DNA of 27,945 nt, taken from a virus. A model generated the notes under the pieces. The model was given only the letters and a program-made list of their open reading frames with translations. It did no database searches and was not told the origin of the DNA. This document shows, piece after piece, positions 6,616 to 16,103 of this stretch. Position numbers and translations under genes: made by a program. Positions within the stretch are counted from its first letter, which is position 1. Each line of letters starts with the position of its first letter. The stretch is from positions 1-27,945 of IMG/VR virus record IMGVR_UViG_3300037585_002839; one strand, written 5' to 3'.

Positions 6616-8522
6616 TGGCAATAAACACAAAAAGATTAAATGTAACAGAGTTTGACTTTGATGAGGTCAAAAATAACCTTAAAGTTTTTTTATCTGGACA
6701 AACAGAATTTACGGATTATGATTTCGAAGGTTCTGGAATGAACGCACTACTAGATGTTCTTGCATACAACACTCACTATCTGGGTTTCAATGCAAACATG
6801 TTAGCAAACGAGATGTTTCTAGACAGCGCATCTCTTAGGTCAAGTGTAGTTTCTCATGCAAAAACTTTAGGGTATATTCCCAACTCTGCTAGGGCTGCGG
6901 TTGCGACAGTTAATATTTCGTTGAACACAACTTCTGTGACTAGTGCAACTATGCCAGCTGGAACGGTATTTAACTCTACTGTAAATGGAACAGACTATCA
7001 GTTTGTTACATCTGATGCAGTAACAGCATCCAATACTGGTTCTTCGATTCCTTTTGTTTTAACTAAAATCTATGAGGGAACTTTTGTAACAACCAGATAT
7101 ACTGTAGACTCAACAGACGCAGACCAAAGATTTCTTGTTCCCAATAAAAGAGCAGATACTTCTACATTAAAAGTTGTAGTACAGAATTCAAGCTCGGATA
7201 GCACCTCCACTACGTTCACACAAGCAACAGACATAACACAAGTTACTGCTGAAAGTGATGTTTATTTTTTACAGGAAGTAGAGAACGGAAAGTTTGAGGT
7301 ATATTTTGGTGATGGAGTTATTGGTACTGCATTGTCTGATGGTAATATTGTAATACTTACTTACGTTGTCAGCAATACCACAGACGCAAACGGCGCATCT
7401 ATTTTCAAATCAAATGCTGGAATTGCAAGTGTTTCTGATGTATCAGTTGAAGTTGTAGATGTTGCAAACGGTGGCTCAGAACCAGAAACTATTACGTCTA
7501 TAAAATATAATGCACCACTAGATTATGCATCTCAAGGAAGATGCGTAACTACTGAAGATTATAAAGTGTATGCTAAAAAACTTTATGCAAACGCACAGTC
7601 GGTGCAAGTGTTTGGTGGAGAAAATGGTTCGTTTGATTCTAGTCTTGGTGTTGTTAGTAATGCTGAATATGGTAAAGTATTTATTTCTATTGTCGCAACA
7701 ACAGGATTAAATTTAACTGCAACAGAAAAAAAACAACTCGTATCTGATTTTGCAAAATATACTGTTGCATCTATTACTCCAGTTATTGTTGACCCAGAAA
7801 CAACTTTCTTAATTTTAAATGTAACATTTAAATATGATTCTAACAAAACAACATTAGCTTTAAGTCAAGTAGAATCCGAAGTAGTTTCTGCAATAACATC
7901 ATATGATACAAACAATCTTGGTGAATTTGAAAAGTTGTTTAGACATTCTCAAGTTACTAGACTTATTGATGACGCAAATGTTTCGGTATTAAGTAATACC
8001 ACTAATGTTACTTTGGGTAAATTTTTTACTCCAACAACTACCGCTTCCACATCGTATTATATTTACTTCAACAATGCACTTTACAATCCTCACTCTGGAC
8101 ATAATGCAGCAAGCGGTGGAATACTTGCATCAACAGGATTTTTCATTAGTGGTGATACAACAAATGAACATTTCTTTGATGATAATGGTGAGGGAATTTT
8201 AAGACTTTATTATGTTCAAGCTGGTTCAAGGGTGTATGTTGATTCCACTGCTGGAACGGTAAATTATGCAACAGGTGAGGTCTTTATAGAGTCAGTTTTC
8301 ATAACTACAGTTTCAGATGTTGATGGTGAAACTTCAACACAAGTTCGTCTTACTGTTATTCCAAACTCAAAAGATATTGTTCCAGTTCGTAATCAGATAT
8401 TAAAACTTGACCTTACAAATAGTACAATAACAGGACAGGTTGATACTGTCGCGGTAGGTGATGGAACTTCAGCTGCCACTTATACAACAAGTACTTCTTA
8501 CAGTACACCATCTGGGTATTAA
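6615..8522 (+). CDS. gp6: baseplate wedge protein gp6
   Basis: A 635-residue gp6 homologue, close to T4's 660. The N-terminus shows the family signature: FDEVKNNLKVFL, DYDFEGSGMNALLDVLAYNT, then NEMFLDSASLRSSVV and LGYIPNSARAA. At about residue 230 comes YFGDGVIGTALSDGN and at about 303 DYASQGRCVTTEDY, both shared with baseplate J-like/gp6 proteins. The C-terminal about 180 residues (from FFTPTTTA) are Thr/Ser-rich beta sequence less typical of T4. In T4, gp6 dimers form the inner iris ring that holds the six wedges together. Its ATG overlaps the gp25 stop (TAATG), and gp7 follows three bases after its stop. Confidence 0.94.
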   Translation: MAINTKRLNVTEFDFDEVKNNLKVFLSGQTEFTDYDFEGSGMNALLDVLAYNTHYLGFNANMLANEMFLDSASLRSSVVSHAKTLGYIPNSARAAVATVNISLNTTSVTSATMPAGTVFNSTVNGTDYQFVTSDAVTASNTGSSIPFVLTKIYEGTFVTTRYTVDSTDADQRFLVPNKRADTSTLKVVVQNSSSDSTSTTFTQATDITQVTAESDVYFLQEVENGKFEVYFGDGVIGTALSDGNIVILTYVVSNTTDANGASIFKSNAGIASVSDVSVEVVDVANGGSEPETITSIKYNAPLDYASQGRCVTTEDYKVYAKKLYANAQSVQVFGGENGSFDSSLGVVSNAEYGKVFISIVATTGLNLTATEKKQLVSDFAKYTVASITPVIVDPETTFLILNVTFKYDSNKTTLALSQVESEVVSAITSYDTNNLGEFEKLFRHSQVTRLIDDANVSVLSNTTNVTLGKFFTPTTTASTSYYIYFNNALYNPHSGHNAASGGILASTGFFISGDTTNEHFFDDNGEGILRLYYVQAGSRVYVDSTAGTVNYATGEVFIESVFITTVSDVDGETSTQVRLTVIPNSKDIVPVRNQILKLDLTNSTITGQVDTVAVGDGTSAATYTTSTSYSTPSGY

Positions 8523-8525
8523 AGA

Positions 8526-11500
8526 ATGGCTCCTTTTGATGGCGACATAGACCCTACAGGGAATTTAACATCAAAAATAAGTACGTTAATTGACGGGCAG
8601 TTGCCTGATTTTATTCAGGCAGACCACCCCATATTTTCCGTATTTCTAAAACAATATTATGAATATTTAGAAGCTGCTGAACTTAGAGTCACAGTAAATA
8701 TTGATAATCTTATTTTAGAAACAGAAACCAACTCTAAAGTTTTAGATGTTGATGGTAATAAAATTGTTTTAGAGGAAGGAGCAGGAACAGAAGGAAAATT
8801 TATTGTAGGCGAAACCATAACTGGTGGAACTTCAAAAGCAACTGCAAAAATTCTGTCAGACGATTTAGGTAACACTACCACCCCAAGAATTTTTATTACC
8901 TCTCAACAAAAATTTGTAACAGGCGAAACCATCACTGGTGGAACTTCTTCTTCAAGTGCAGTAGTCACAAGGTATCGTGCAAACCCTGTACAGACCATAC
9001 AACAACTGTTGGCCTACGCAGATATTGATAATACCATATATGATTTCTTAGACCAATTCCGAGATGAGTTTATGAACGCAATTCCTTTGACGCTCGCAGA
9101 CGGCGTGTCAAAGAGAAGTCTTGTTAAAAATATTCGTGAACTCTATAGAGCAAAGGGTACATCAGAAGGACATAAAATATTCTTCAATATGATACTTGGT
9201 GAAACACCAGAAATACTATATCCAAATCAATATATGGTGAGAGCTTCTGGTGGTAATTGGGGTAACAAACTTATTATGCGAGTTGCTCCATCATCAAGTT
9301 CTGTTGGAGATCAAGCAATTGGTCAAAAGATTACAGGACAGACCTCTGGCGCATCAGCTGTTGTTGTTTCATCTTTGGCAGTAAATGAATCTTCAGTTTC
9401 AATAATAGAATTTGAACTTAATCGTGATTCTATATCAACGAGCGATGCTCCATTCGCTAGAGGCGAAACAATACAAGTAGTTTCAAATGTCACTGACACG
9501 TTAATGTCATTTACAGTCAATTCAATAGTATCATCAGTAACAGTTAATGAAGGGGGTGCGCTATATGGTGCATCTGAAATTTTTCCTCTTGATACTGATG
9601 AAAATATTGGTAACGGTGAAGCAACAGCCAGAGTTGGTAGCATTAATTCTGGTGAAGTTAGTGGTGTTGTTATTGATGATGCTGGAACAAAATATCAAGT
9701 TGAAGATGTTCTGACTTTTACTACCACAGATTCTAATACCTCAACCGCAGCTGGATTTGTTTCTATAATTGATGGTTCAATAGTTATTAACGGTACAGAC
9801 AAATACTCTACAGATGGTGGAGACTTTTTAGTCTTTGAAGATGCAACAACGGAACAAGAATATCTAATTGACATAGAACTTGAAACTGCAACGCAAGAAG
9901 CAAATGGTCAAAAACTATTACTTAACGGAACTGATGGTGATTCGCTTCATGCTGGCCATAGTCTTATATTAGAAACAACATTTGTCGGATTAGATACTTA
10001 CGGAACAGCTGGTGGTGATCAAATTGCAATTGAAGAAGGAACAGATTATACTGGTGGAATAGCAAAAATAATTCTTACGAATGGTGGTTCTGGATACAAT
10101 AAACTTCCAACAGTTACAGTCACATCTAATTCAGGCACAAGTACAAAACTTTTTGCAACAACAGATAACATTGGAGCGGTAGGAGAAGTAGATATTACTA
10201 ATGCTGGTTTTGCATATACTGCTGAACCAACTTCAGATTTTAATGCAAACTTTGTTCTTAAAGATATAACAGGAACTTTTGCAGCTAACGAAACTCTTGC
10301 TTCATCAGGTCACACAGGAACAATTGTTTCTTTTGACGATACCACTAATGTATTAAAAACTTCATTTGATAATGTTGTAAGATCAGAATTAGAAGTTGCA
10401 GATGAAGAAGGTATCACGCTTGAAGATTCTTTGAGAGTCGGTGGTGATAACTTAGACACCAGAATGATTTTTGATGATACTCTTGACGAAGAAGAATTTA
10501 TTTTAACAGAAGATGGTGTTGAGTTTATTGGACTTAACGCAACTGCTACAGATGATGAGTATCTTGTTCTTGATGATGGTACAGGAGAAACAGCTGGTAG
10601 CGCGATTGTTTTAGAATCTCCAGATAATGTAATTAACTTTCCTATACAACTTGAAAATGGCGCAAGAGATGGTACTAATGTTGGTGACAGAATTTTAAAT
10701 GAAGATGGAATTCATAATATTGTTGCAGAAGTTGCTGAATCTATTGGTGCATCTTCATATCAATTAGAAAGAATAATAACCGAAGAATCTACACAACTTC
10801 CTTCTGCGATACAAGATGGTGACAGCAGACTTATAACTAACGCTGCATTTGATACAGTAGAATCTGGCAATCATACTGGATTCTTTCTTTTAGATGGAAC
10901 AGACACAACTGTTGTAGATGGTTTATTCACAGATGAAAATAGTAAATTATTGAATGAAGAATTTGGTGATAACAATCAAATTGTTTTGGACGGAACTGAC
11001 TCAGACGGAACAGATGAAAATGCATTACTGTTACAAAATGTTGATGAGGGTGACGGTCAAATAATATTTGATGGTACTGATTCATCTGGTACAGATGAAA
11101 ATGGCCATGTTGTTTTCACAACCATAGATTTCTTTGAAGATGCAACAGGTATCAATCCACACCCAACTACAATTACATCGTCAAGTGGGGCATCAGCAAA
11201 AATTGCTAAAGCTAATATTGCTTCGGGTGTTGCAGTAATTTCTACAACGGCTGAAACTGCAAAAACATACGGACAAGATATTACGAGTCTTATTGGTGAA
11301 GATTTAAATCGTATTCAAGATTCTTATTACTACCAACAATTCTCATATGAAATTCAAGCAGGATTTGGAACTAGCACATATCTAGAACAATTGAAAAAAG
11401 CAGTACACCCAGCTGGGTTTGCAGTATTTGGTAAAGTTAAAATATCTTCATCTGTTTCAGCTGCAATAACAAACGCTGGTTCTTCTCTTGGTGGTGGTTA

Positions 11501-13307
11501 CTATAGTGACCTCAACGCAGTTGCACCAGAAGATAAGTTCTCTCCAATACTTGCATCTACATTTGAAGTTCTGTTTGATGAAACATTCCAAAGACGTTTG
11601 GGAACAAACCCACAGGGTAATGAGGTGGGAGCATACGAACAAAGAGTTATTCTAGAAGATGCTGAAGATGTAACATTTATCACTGATGCGATTCTTTTAA
11701 ATGGAACAGACTCAAGTTCAAGTGATGCTGGTTCTTTTTTAAGAGAAGAAGAAACTACATTTATACGACTTGATGAAAGAATACAAATAGAAGAAGCAAC
11801 AGACACAACCGCAACATCTCCTGAGAGTTTTATTATTCAAGAGAGTGGTGGTGACAGAATTATCTCTGAAGCTGGTATCGCACTTTCAAACAATCTTGCA
11901 TTAGATGGCACAGGCGATAGCGGTCATGTAAGTCCGACAGATGCTGGTGGGGATATTCTTCTTGATGGAACGGATTCAGACGGAACTGATTATGAAAGTT
12001 CTTTAGAATTAGAGATTGCATCTTCTGACCATGTAGGCAAATTTAATTTATACGCTTTAACTAATGAGGACAATACTCTTCTCAATGAAGCTGGTGGTTC
12101 TCAACAACTAGAAACTTCTAATGTTGGTGGTGGAAGTGACTATGACTTATCTATTGTATCTATTATTAGCACGAAAGTTAATATACCTCTTGCAACGCCA
12201 AGACGTGCTAATAATGGATTGACATTACTTGGAGTAGACCCATTCCACAATTCTTCTACTTCTATTGGTGTAGAAAAGGGAACACTAACAAATGGTAGGT
12301 TAGTATTAAATTTTGGTGAAGATCGTTTTGGTATTATCGTTGATGAAGGTGAAGGCCTTCTCATGGAAGATGACACCAACAACAATTCTCACTTTAGGTT
12401 TGATAATATTTTAGAATACACTAATGATAAAATAGTTTTAAATGGAACGGATGGAAGTTCGACTAATGCTGGAGATAGTATTGTACTAAACGGTACAGAT
12501 GAAAATTCTTCTAATGCAGACGCAGATATAATTGGAGAAAGTGTTCTTACTTATGACAACATTACTTTGTCAGATATTATTCGCCCAGATTTAATTGTGT
12601 TAAGTCATGATTCACAACTAGGTGATGACCGCGGCCAAGATCATGAAATTGATTCTGCAAACACACAACCATCTGAACCAGTTGCAATACTATTAGAGGA
12701 AAGTCAAGCATCTGGATTTTTTAGACAAGAAAATGAAACAACTGCTCCTGATCATCACGGCGACAAGATAGTTCTTGAAGATAAAACTGGTGTTGGATTT
12801 AATAACAAATTAATATTTGAAAGTGACAGACTTGAAGCTGAAGATGGTTCAAGTAGTGGAACAATACCATTCCAAAATTTAACTAACTCAAACTTTGAAC
12901 CGTTTGCTCGTGCAAGTTTTGTTGAGACTACCGAATATGGTGCGATTGATTTAGAAGATGATGCGTTTGAAGTTACAAACATTCAACTAGAAGATGGTCA
13001 TGGTGGTGATGGGAATAATCTGATATATGATGGAACGAACATTAAACAGTTATACGCAGGCATGCCAATCGCAATGCAATCCTTCTTTGATACTACAATA
13101 AACTATGGTGAAGGTGCAGTGGTATTAAATGGAACAGATGGCTCTTCCACAAATGCTGGGGATAGATTTAGATTTGAATTAGCAACAGACGAAAACATTG
13201 ATAATAATTATCCTGCCGTTGCAGACAGTGGTGGTGTTGGTGGTTTTGATGTTTCGCGATCAATACGATTTAGTTCAACCGCAAAAACTTTTGATGCTGC
13301 TGCATAA
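8526..13307 (+). CDS. gp7: baseplate wedge protein gp7-like, greatly expanded (1593 aa)
   Basis: The T4 gp7 C-terminal core is recognisable but split. Residues about 22-52 (LPDFIQADHPIFSVFLKQYY) and 165-255 (DFLDQFRDEF, SLVKNIRELYRAKGTSEGHK, then ILGETPEILYP) match the helical region of T4 gp7. The partner piece, DSYYYQQFSYEI and AVHPAGFAVFG, appears only at about 922-970. About 660 residues of Asp/Gly/Thr-rich repeats lie between the pieces and about 620 residues follow. T4 gp7 is 1032 residues and begins with a beta-propeller-like region that is absent here. Two GETITGGTS units interrupt the first core. In T4, gp7 forms the backbone of each wedge with gp6, gp8, gp10 and gp53. It starts three bases after gp6 ends. 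Confidence 0.83.
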   Translation: MAPFDGDIDPTGNLTSKISTLIDGQLPDFIQADHPIFSVFLKQYYEYLEAAELRVTVNIDNLILETETNSKVLDVDGNKIVLEEGAGTEGKFIVGETITGGTSKATAKILSDDLGNTTTPRIFITSQQKFVTGETITGGTSSSSAVVTRYRANPVQTIQQLLAYADIDNTIYDFLDQFRDEFMNAIPLTLADGVSKRSLVKNIRELYRAKGTSEGHKIFFNMILGETPEILYPNQYMVRASGGNWGNKLIMRVAPSSSSVGDQAIGQKITGQTSGASAVVVSSLAVNESSVSIIEFELNRDSISTSDAPFARGETIQVVSNVTDTLMSFTVNSIVSSVTVNEGGALYGASEIFPLDTDENIGNGEATARVGSINSGEVSGVVIDDAGTKYQVEDVLTFTTTDSNTSTAAGFVSIIDGSIVINGTDKYSTDGGDFLVFEDATTEQEYLIDIELETATQEANGQKLLLNGTDGDSLHAGHSLILETTFVGLDTYGTAGGDQIAIEEGTDYTGGIAKIILTNGGSGYNKLPTVTVTSNSGTSTKLFATTDNIGAVGEVDITNAGFAYTAEPTSDFNANFVLKDITGTFAANETLASSGHTGTIVSFDDTTNVLKTSFDNVVRSELEVADEEGITLEDSLRVGGDNLDTRMIFDDTLDEEEFILTEDGVEFIGLNATATDDEYLVLDDGTGETAGSAIVLESPDNVINFPIQLENGARDGTNVGDRILNEDGIHNIVAEVAESIGASSYQLERIITEESTQLPSAIQDGDSRLITNAAFDTVESGNHTGFFLLDGTDTTVVDGLFTDENSKLLNEEFGDNNQIVLDGTDSDGTDENALLLQNVDEGDGQIIFDGTDSSGTDENGHVVFTTIDFFEDATGINPHPTTITSSSGASAKIAKANIASGVAVISTTAETAKTYGQDITSLIGEDLNRIQDSYYYQQFSYEIQAGFGTSTYLEQLKKAVHPAGFAVFGKVKISSSVSAAITNAGSSLGGGYYSDLNAVAPEDKFSPILASTFEVLFDETFQRRLGTNPQGNEVGAYEQRVILEDAEDVTFITDAILLNGTDSSSSDAGSFLREEETTFIRLDERIQIEEATDTTATSPESFIIQESGGDRIISEAGIALSNNLALDGTGDSGHVSPTDAGGDILLDGTDSDGTDYESSLELEIASSDHVGKFNLYALTNEDNTLLNEAGGSQQLETSNVGGGSDYDLSIVSIISTKVNIPLATPRRANNGLTLLGVDPFHNSSTSIGVEKGTLTNGRLVLNFGEDRFGIIVDEGEGLLMEDDTNNNSHFRFDNILEYTNDKIVLNGTDGSSTNAGDSIVLNGTDENSSNADADIIGESVLTYDNITLSDIIRPDLIVLSHDSQLGDDRGQDHEIDSANTQPSEPVAILLEESQASGFFRQENETTAPDHHGDKIVLEDKTGVGFNNKLIFESDRLEAEDGSSSGTIPFQNLTNSNFEPFARASFVETTEYGAIDLEDDAFEVTNIQLEDGHGGDGNNLIYDGTNIKQLYAGMPIAMQSFFDTTINYGEGAVVLNGTDGSSTNAGDRFRFELATDENIDNNYPAVADSGGVGGFDVSRSIRFSSTAKTFDAAA
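9780..13200 (+). repeat. degenerate NGTD-type protein repeats inside the gp7-like gene
   Basis: At least nine or ten copies of a motif close to [IL]-[LV]-x-[DN]-G-T-D-[GS]-[SD]-[GS]-[ST]-x-[AE]-G are scattered here. Examples start near 9780, 9909, 10885, 10978, 11058, 11689, 11950, 12428, 12482 and 13115. The best are NGTDGSSTNAGD (twice, near 12440 and 13130) and DGTDSDGTDEN/DGTDSDGTDYE. They alternate with acidic strands such as LEDG and LNEEF. The spacing is irregular, so this is a protein-level repeat family rather than a DNA satellite. The Asp/Gly pattern could bind calcium (inference). Confidence 0.7.
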
Positions 13308-13312
13308 AGCGT

Positions 13313-13320
13313 TATAAATA
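13313..13320 (+). promoter_or_regulatory. T4-type late promoter (TATAAATA)
   Basis: A perfect box in the 38-base gap after gp7, 33 bases before the ATG of the first fibre gene, in context tTATAAATAga. A weak RBS (agga, 13333-13336) follows. It probably drives the fibre gene and the small gene at 15804. Confidence 0.8.
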
Positions 13321-13345
13321 GATTAGATATATAGGAAATTAAAAA

Positions 13346-15802
13346 ATGGCATACCAATCACTAGATTTAGGAACATCGGCCGATGACGGAACAGGGGATA
13401 GTCTGCGAGTTGGTGGTGATAAAATCAATGACAATTTCTCAGAGATTTATACACTACTAGGAACTGGAACTGCGCTTACATCTGGTCTTAGTGCAACTGC
13501 AACGGTAGTTACACTTAGTTCAGCAGTCGGAACATTTACGACACTAACGCCTGCGGCCGCAGATGGTACTGCACTAGGAAGTGCATCGCTAGAATGGAGT
13601 GACCTTTTTCTTGCAGATGGAGCAGTTATTAATCTTGGTGCAGATCAAGATGTAACACTTACTCATATGGCTGATACTGGACTGCTCCTAAATGGTTCAA
13701 GACAATTTCAGTTTGGTGATTCTGGAACGTATATTCATCAAAGTGCAGATGGAGTTTTAGACCTAGTATCTGATACAGAAATAGAGATTAATGCTACAAC
13801 TATTGATATTAATGGCGCAGTAGATATATCAGGCGCAACAACAACTGCTGCTATAACTGCAAGTGGTATCATAAAAACAGATGACGCTACAGATGCCACA
13901 AGTACAACAGATGGTTCATTACAAACTGATGGTGGTCTGTCAGTAGCAAAAAATGTTATTGCTGGTAACGATATTAAACTTCAGTCAGATGCGTCTGTGA
14001 TAGCATTTGGGGTAAATGATGACGTTACTTTAACTCATGTCCATAATACAGGTCTGTTAATTAACAGCAGCAGACAGTTACAATTCAATGATGCCTCTCA
14101 GAATATTAACGCACCAAGCGCTACAGTTCTGGACATTAATGCAACAGACGAAATTGAACTTAACGCAACTCTTGTGGATGTAAATGCCAATCTAGATGTA
14201 TCAGGCACATATACAGGTGCTGGTCTTATGACTCTAACAACCGCTTCTGGCGAGAACAAGTTAACGGTTAGAGCAGATGCAGCTTCTCAACAATCTTCCC
14301 TTTCTCTTCAAGTACAAGCAGATACGCCGGGGCAAACTGTAATATATTTTGGTAAAGTAGGTGCAACCACTAATGGCCAGCTGGGCTATAACCCCACTAA
14401 TGATAAAATGACCTTTTTTACCAATAACTCAGAAAAAATGAGTTTAACTACTGATGGTCTTTTGACTATTACAGATGACCTTGTAATTAAAACTGGTGGT
14501 ACAATAGGTGGTGCAAACGATACAGACTTATTGACTCTCACTAGTGGTGTTTTAACAGTTGCTGGAGAGGTAGTAGGAACAGGGTTCACAGGTACTTTAG
14601 ATGGTATTTTGGGAAGTGGAACAGCAGCTGCTGCAACCACTACTACTCTTGCTTCTACTACTATAACTGCTAGTGGTATTATTAAAACAGATGACACAAC
14701 CGAAGCTACATCAACTACGGATGGCAGTTTGCAAACTGATGGCGGTCTATCCGTGGTTAAAGACGCAGTATTTGGTGATGACGTTAAGTTGTTATCTGAT
14801 TCATCGGTTATTGCTTTAGGTGCAGATGGTGACGTAACAATTACTCATGTTGCAGATACAGGTATTGCATTAAATACGAAAAACATTACAGGTGCTACTA
14901 GCATAAGTGGAGGCGCATTAGGCGGTCGTAGAAATGCAATTTACAATCCTACCTTTTCAGTTAATCAGCGTCACGGCACTGGCGCAAACACAACAATGAA
15001 CACCTACGCTATGGACAGGTGGCGTTGTTTTGGCGGTGGTAGTGGTCAAGCACATTCATGGACAACTAGATCAGACGCAGGAGAAGGTGACGGTTATTAT
15101 TCACGTTTTCAAAGACCTGTTAGCAATACCGCAACTGCACAAATGGGTATAGCGCAAGGGTTAGAAACTATAGATTCTCGGTACTTTGCAGGTAAAGAAG
15201 TAACGCTTTCTTTTAGAGCTAGAGGTGGTGCTAATTGGAGTCCAACTTCAGGAAACGTAGCCTTTAAACTTGTCGGAGGAGAAGGCACAGACCAAAACCC
15301 AGTAGGTATGACTACCACTGAAGCTATTATCACGATTACGGCAGCAATACCGCAAGGTGGTGGATTTGTTCAGTATTCTGGAACAGGCACTGTACCTGCT
15401 GATAAAACTCAACTAGCAATACAAATCTCATGGAATACTGTGGGAACAGCAGGAGCAAATGACTATTGGGACATGCGAGAAGTACAATTAGAACTTGGCG
15501 GCACAGTAACGCAATTTGAGCAACGAACTTATGGCGAAGAATTTCAATTATGTCAAAGATATTTTGAAAAGTCTGATGACCCTGTATTTCATATAAATTG
15601 TGGGGCAGCAGCAAGTCAAGTACAAAGACTTTCTATTAGATACGCAACACAAAAGTGGGAAGATGCAACTCTTGTAGTTAGCTCTAGTACATCTGGATTA
15701 AGTGGCGCGGTTACAAATGGTGTTGATGGGTTTACTCTAGGATTTACTGGCAGTGATTTAGACATTCATCACATCACATTTACAGCAGAATCGGAGTTAT
15801 AA
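13346..15802 (+). CDS. tail fibre / baseplate-attached receptor-binding protein (fibre 1), gp9/gp10-like N-terminus
   Basis: An 818-residue fibre. Residues about 5-40 (LDLGTSADDGTGDSLRVGG, then INDNFSEIYTLLG) match the opening of T4 gp10 and resemble gp9, the trimeric adaptors on the baseplate rim, so this end probably docks there. Residues about 80-520 are fibre repeats: two copies of TTDGSLQTDGGLSV, and three of the D-VT-TH-(A/H)-TG unit, one being THVHNTG with His231/His233. From about 526 (RRNAIYNPTFSVNQRHG, then AMDRWRCF) to about 735 (LELGG, FEQRTYGEEFQLCQRYFEK) lies a jelly-roll-like domain common at phage fibre tips, likely binding a surface sugar or protein. No S74 chaperone is present, unlike fibre 2. 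Confidence 0.82.
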   Translation: MAYQSLDLGTSADDGTGDSLRVGGDKINDNFSEIYTLLGTGTALTSGLSATATVVTLSSAVGTFTTLTPAAADGTALGSASLEWSDLFLADGAVINLGADQDVTLTHMADTGLLLNGSRQFQFGDSGTYIHQSADGVLDLVSDTEIEINATTIDINGAVDISGATTTAAITASGIIKTDDATDATSTTDGSLQTDGGLSVAKNVIAGNDIKLQSDASVIAFGVNDDVTLTHVHNTGLLINSSRQLQFNDASQNINAPSATVLDINATDEIELNATLVDVNANLDVSGTYTGAGLMTLTTASGENKLTVRADAASQQSSLSLQVQADTPGQTVIYFGKVGATTNGQLGYNPTNDKMTFFTNNSEKMSLTTDGLLTITDDLVIKTGGTIGGANDTDLLTLTSGVLTVAGEVVGTGFTGTLDGILGSGTAAAATTTTLASTTITASGIIKTDDTTEATSTTDGSLQTDGGLSVVKDAVFGDDVKLLSDSSVIALGADGDVTITHVADTGIALNTKNITGATSISGGALGGRRNAIYNPTFSVNQRHGTGANTTMNTYAMDRWRCFGGGSGQAHSWTTRSDAGEGDGYYSRFQRPVSNTATAQMGIAQGLETIDSRYFAGKEVTLSFRARGGANWSPTSGNVAFKLVGGEGTDQNPVGMTTTEAIITITAAIPQGGGFVQYSGTGTVPADKTQLAIQISWNTVGTAGANDYWDMREVQLELGGTVTQFEQRTYGEEFQLCQRYFEKSDDPVFHINCGAAASQVQRLSIRYATQKWEDATLVVSSSTSGLSGAVTNGVDGFTLGFTGSDLDIHHITFTAESEL
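13858..14058 (+). repeat. fibre module, copy 1 of 3 (others near 14668-14868 and 25555-25755)
   Basis: This stretch encodes ASGIIKTDD, STTDGSLQTDGGLSV, a two-strand linker, then FG-DVTLTHVHNTG. It recurs in the same gene near 14668-14868 and in fibre 2 near 25555-25755. The protein sequence is nearly constant while codons differ at many synonymous sites, including TCA versus AGT for the same Ser. The copies are therefore old or kept by selection on protein, apart from short identical DNA patches. Confidence 0.75.
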
Positions 15803-15803
15803 T

Positions 15804-16004
15804 ATGTCAAGTTTAGAAATAATAGATTTAACAGTTTTAAGATATAAAAAGTATGAAGATGGTTCGGGAAATTTAATCACCAATGCAATTAAGCGAATAG
15901 ATTGCACCCCAAATCTTTTTATTCCAGTAAACCCAAATAATAGAGATTATAAAATATATCTTGATTGGGTAGCTGCTGGAAATACCATAGCAGAAGCAGA
16001 TTAA
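15804..16004 (+). CDS. small fibre-associated protein, 66 aa
   Basis: It begins one base after the fibre 1 stop, in the same late unit. The 66 residues end in NRDYKIYLDWVAAGNTIAEAD. The pattern Y-x-x-Y/W-L-x-W-x-x-x-GNT-x-x-x-D is common in short proteins encoded next to phage tail fibres and in fibre-assembly-type proteins. The rest (LEIIDLTVLRYKKYEDGSGN, then PNLFIPVNPNN) is compact with no membrane segment. Acting as an attachment or assembly partner of the upstream fibre is inferred from position and this motif; no specific family is claimed. It is followed by about 100 non-coding bases holding a late promoter. Confidence 0.7.
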   Translation: MSSLEIIDLTVLRYKKYEDGSGNLITNAIKRIDCTPNLFIPVNPNNRDYKIYLDWVAAGNTIAEAD

Positions 16005-16042
16005 TTGTTGGAAGTAAAGTAAAATTAGGTTAGAAAAAATCT

Positions 16043-16050
16043 TATAAATA
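16043..16050 (+). promoter_or_regulatory. T4-type late promoter (TATAAATA)
   Basis: A perfect box in context tTATAAATAga, 61 bases before the ATG at 16104, the longest box-to-start distance of the six. A second AT-rich element (aatataatgt, 16061-16070) lies between. The long leader may hold an additional control site, but no clear hairpin was seen. Confidence 0.75.
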
Positions 16051-16103
16051 GAATTGACACAATATAATGTCATAGACATGAAACTTAATTGAAGGAGAAA
16101 AAA

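Noticed and set aside
13551-13562. 12-bp perfect palindrome ctgcggccgcag in fibre 1, and another GCGGCCGC at 25103-25110 in fibre 2
   Set aside because: Striking in AT-rich DNA, but both simply encode Ala-rich turns in frame, and two occurrences are too few to argue for a site.
16089-16103. TTG start for the DUF6447-like gene
   Set aside because: It would place the aaggag RBS inside the coding region; the ATG at 16104 has that RBS at ideal spacing.
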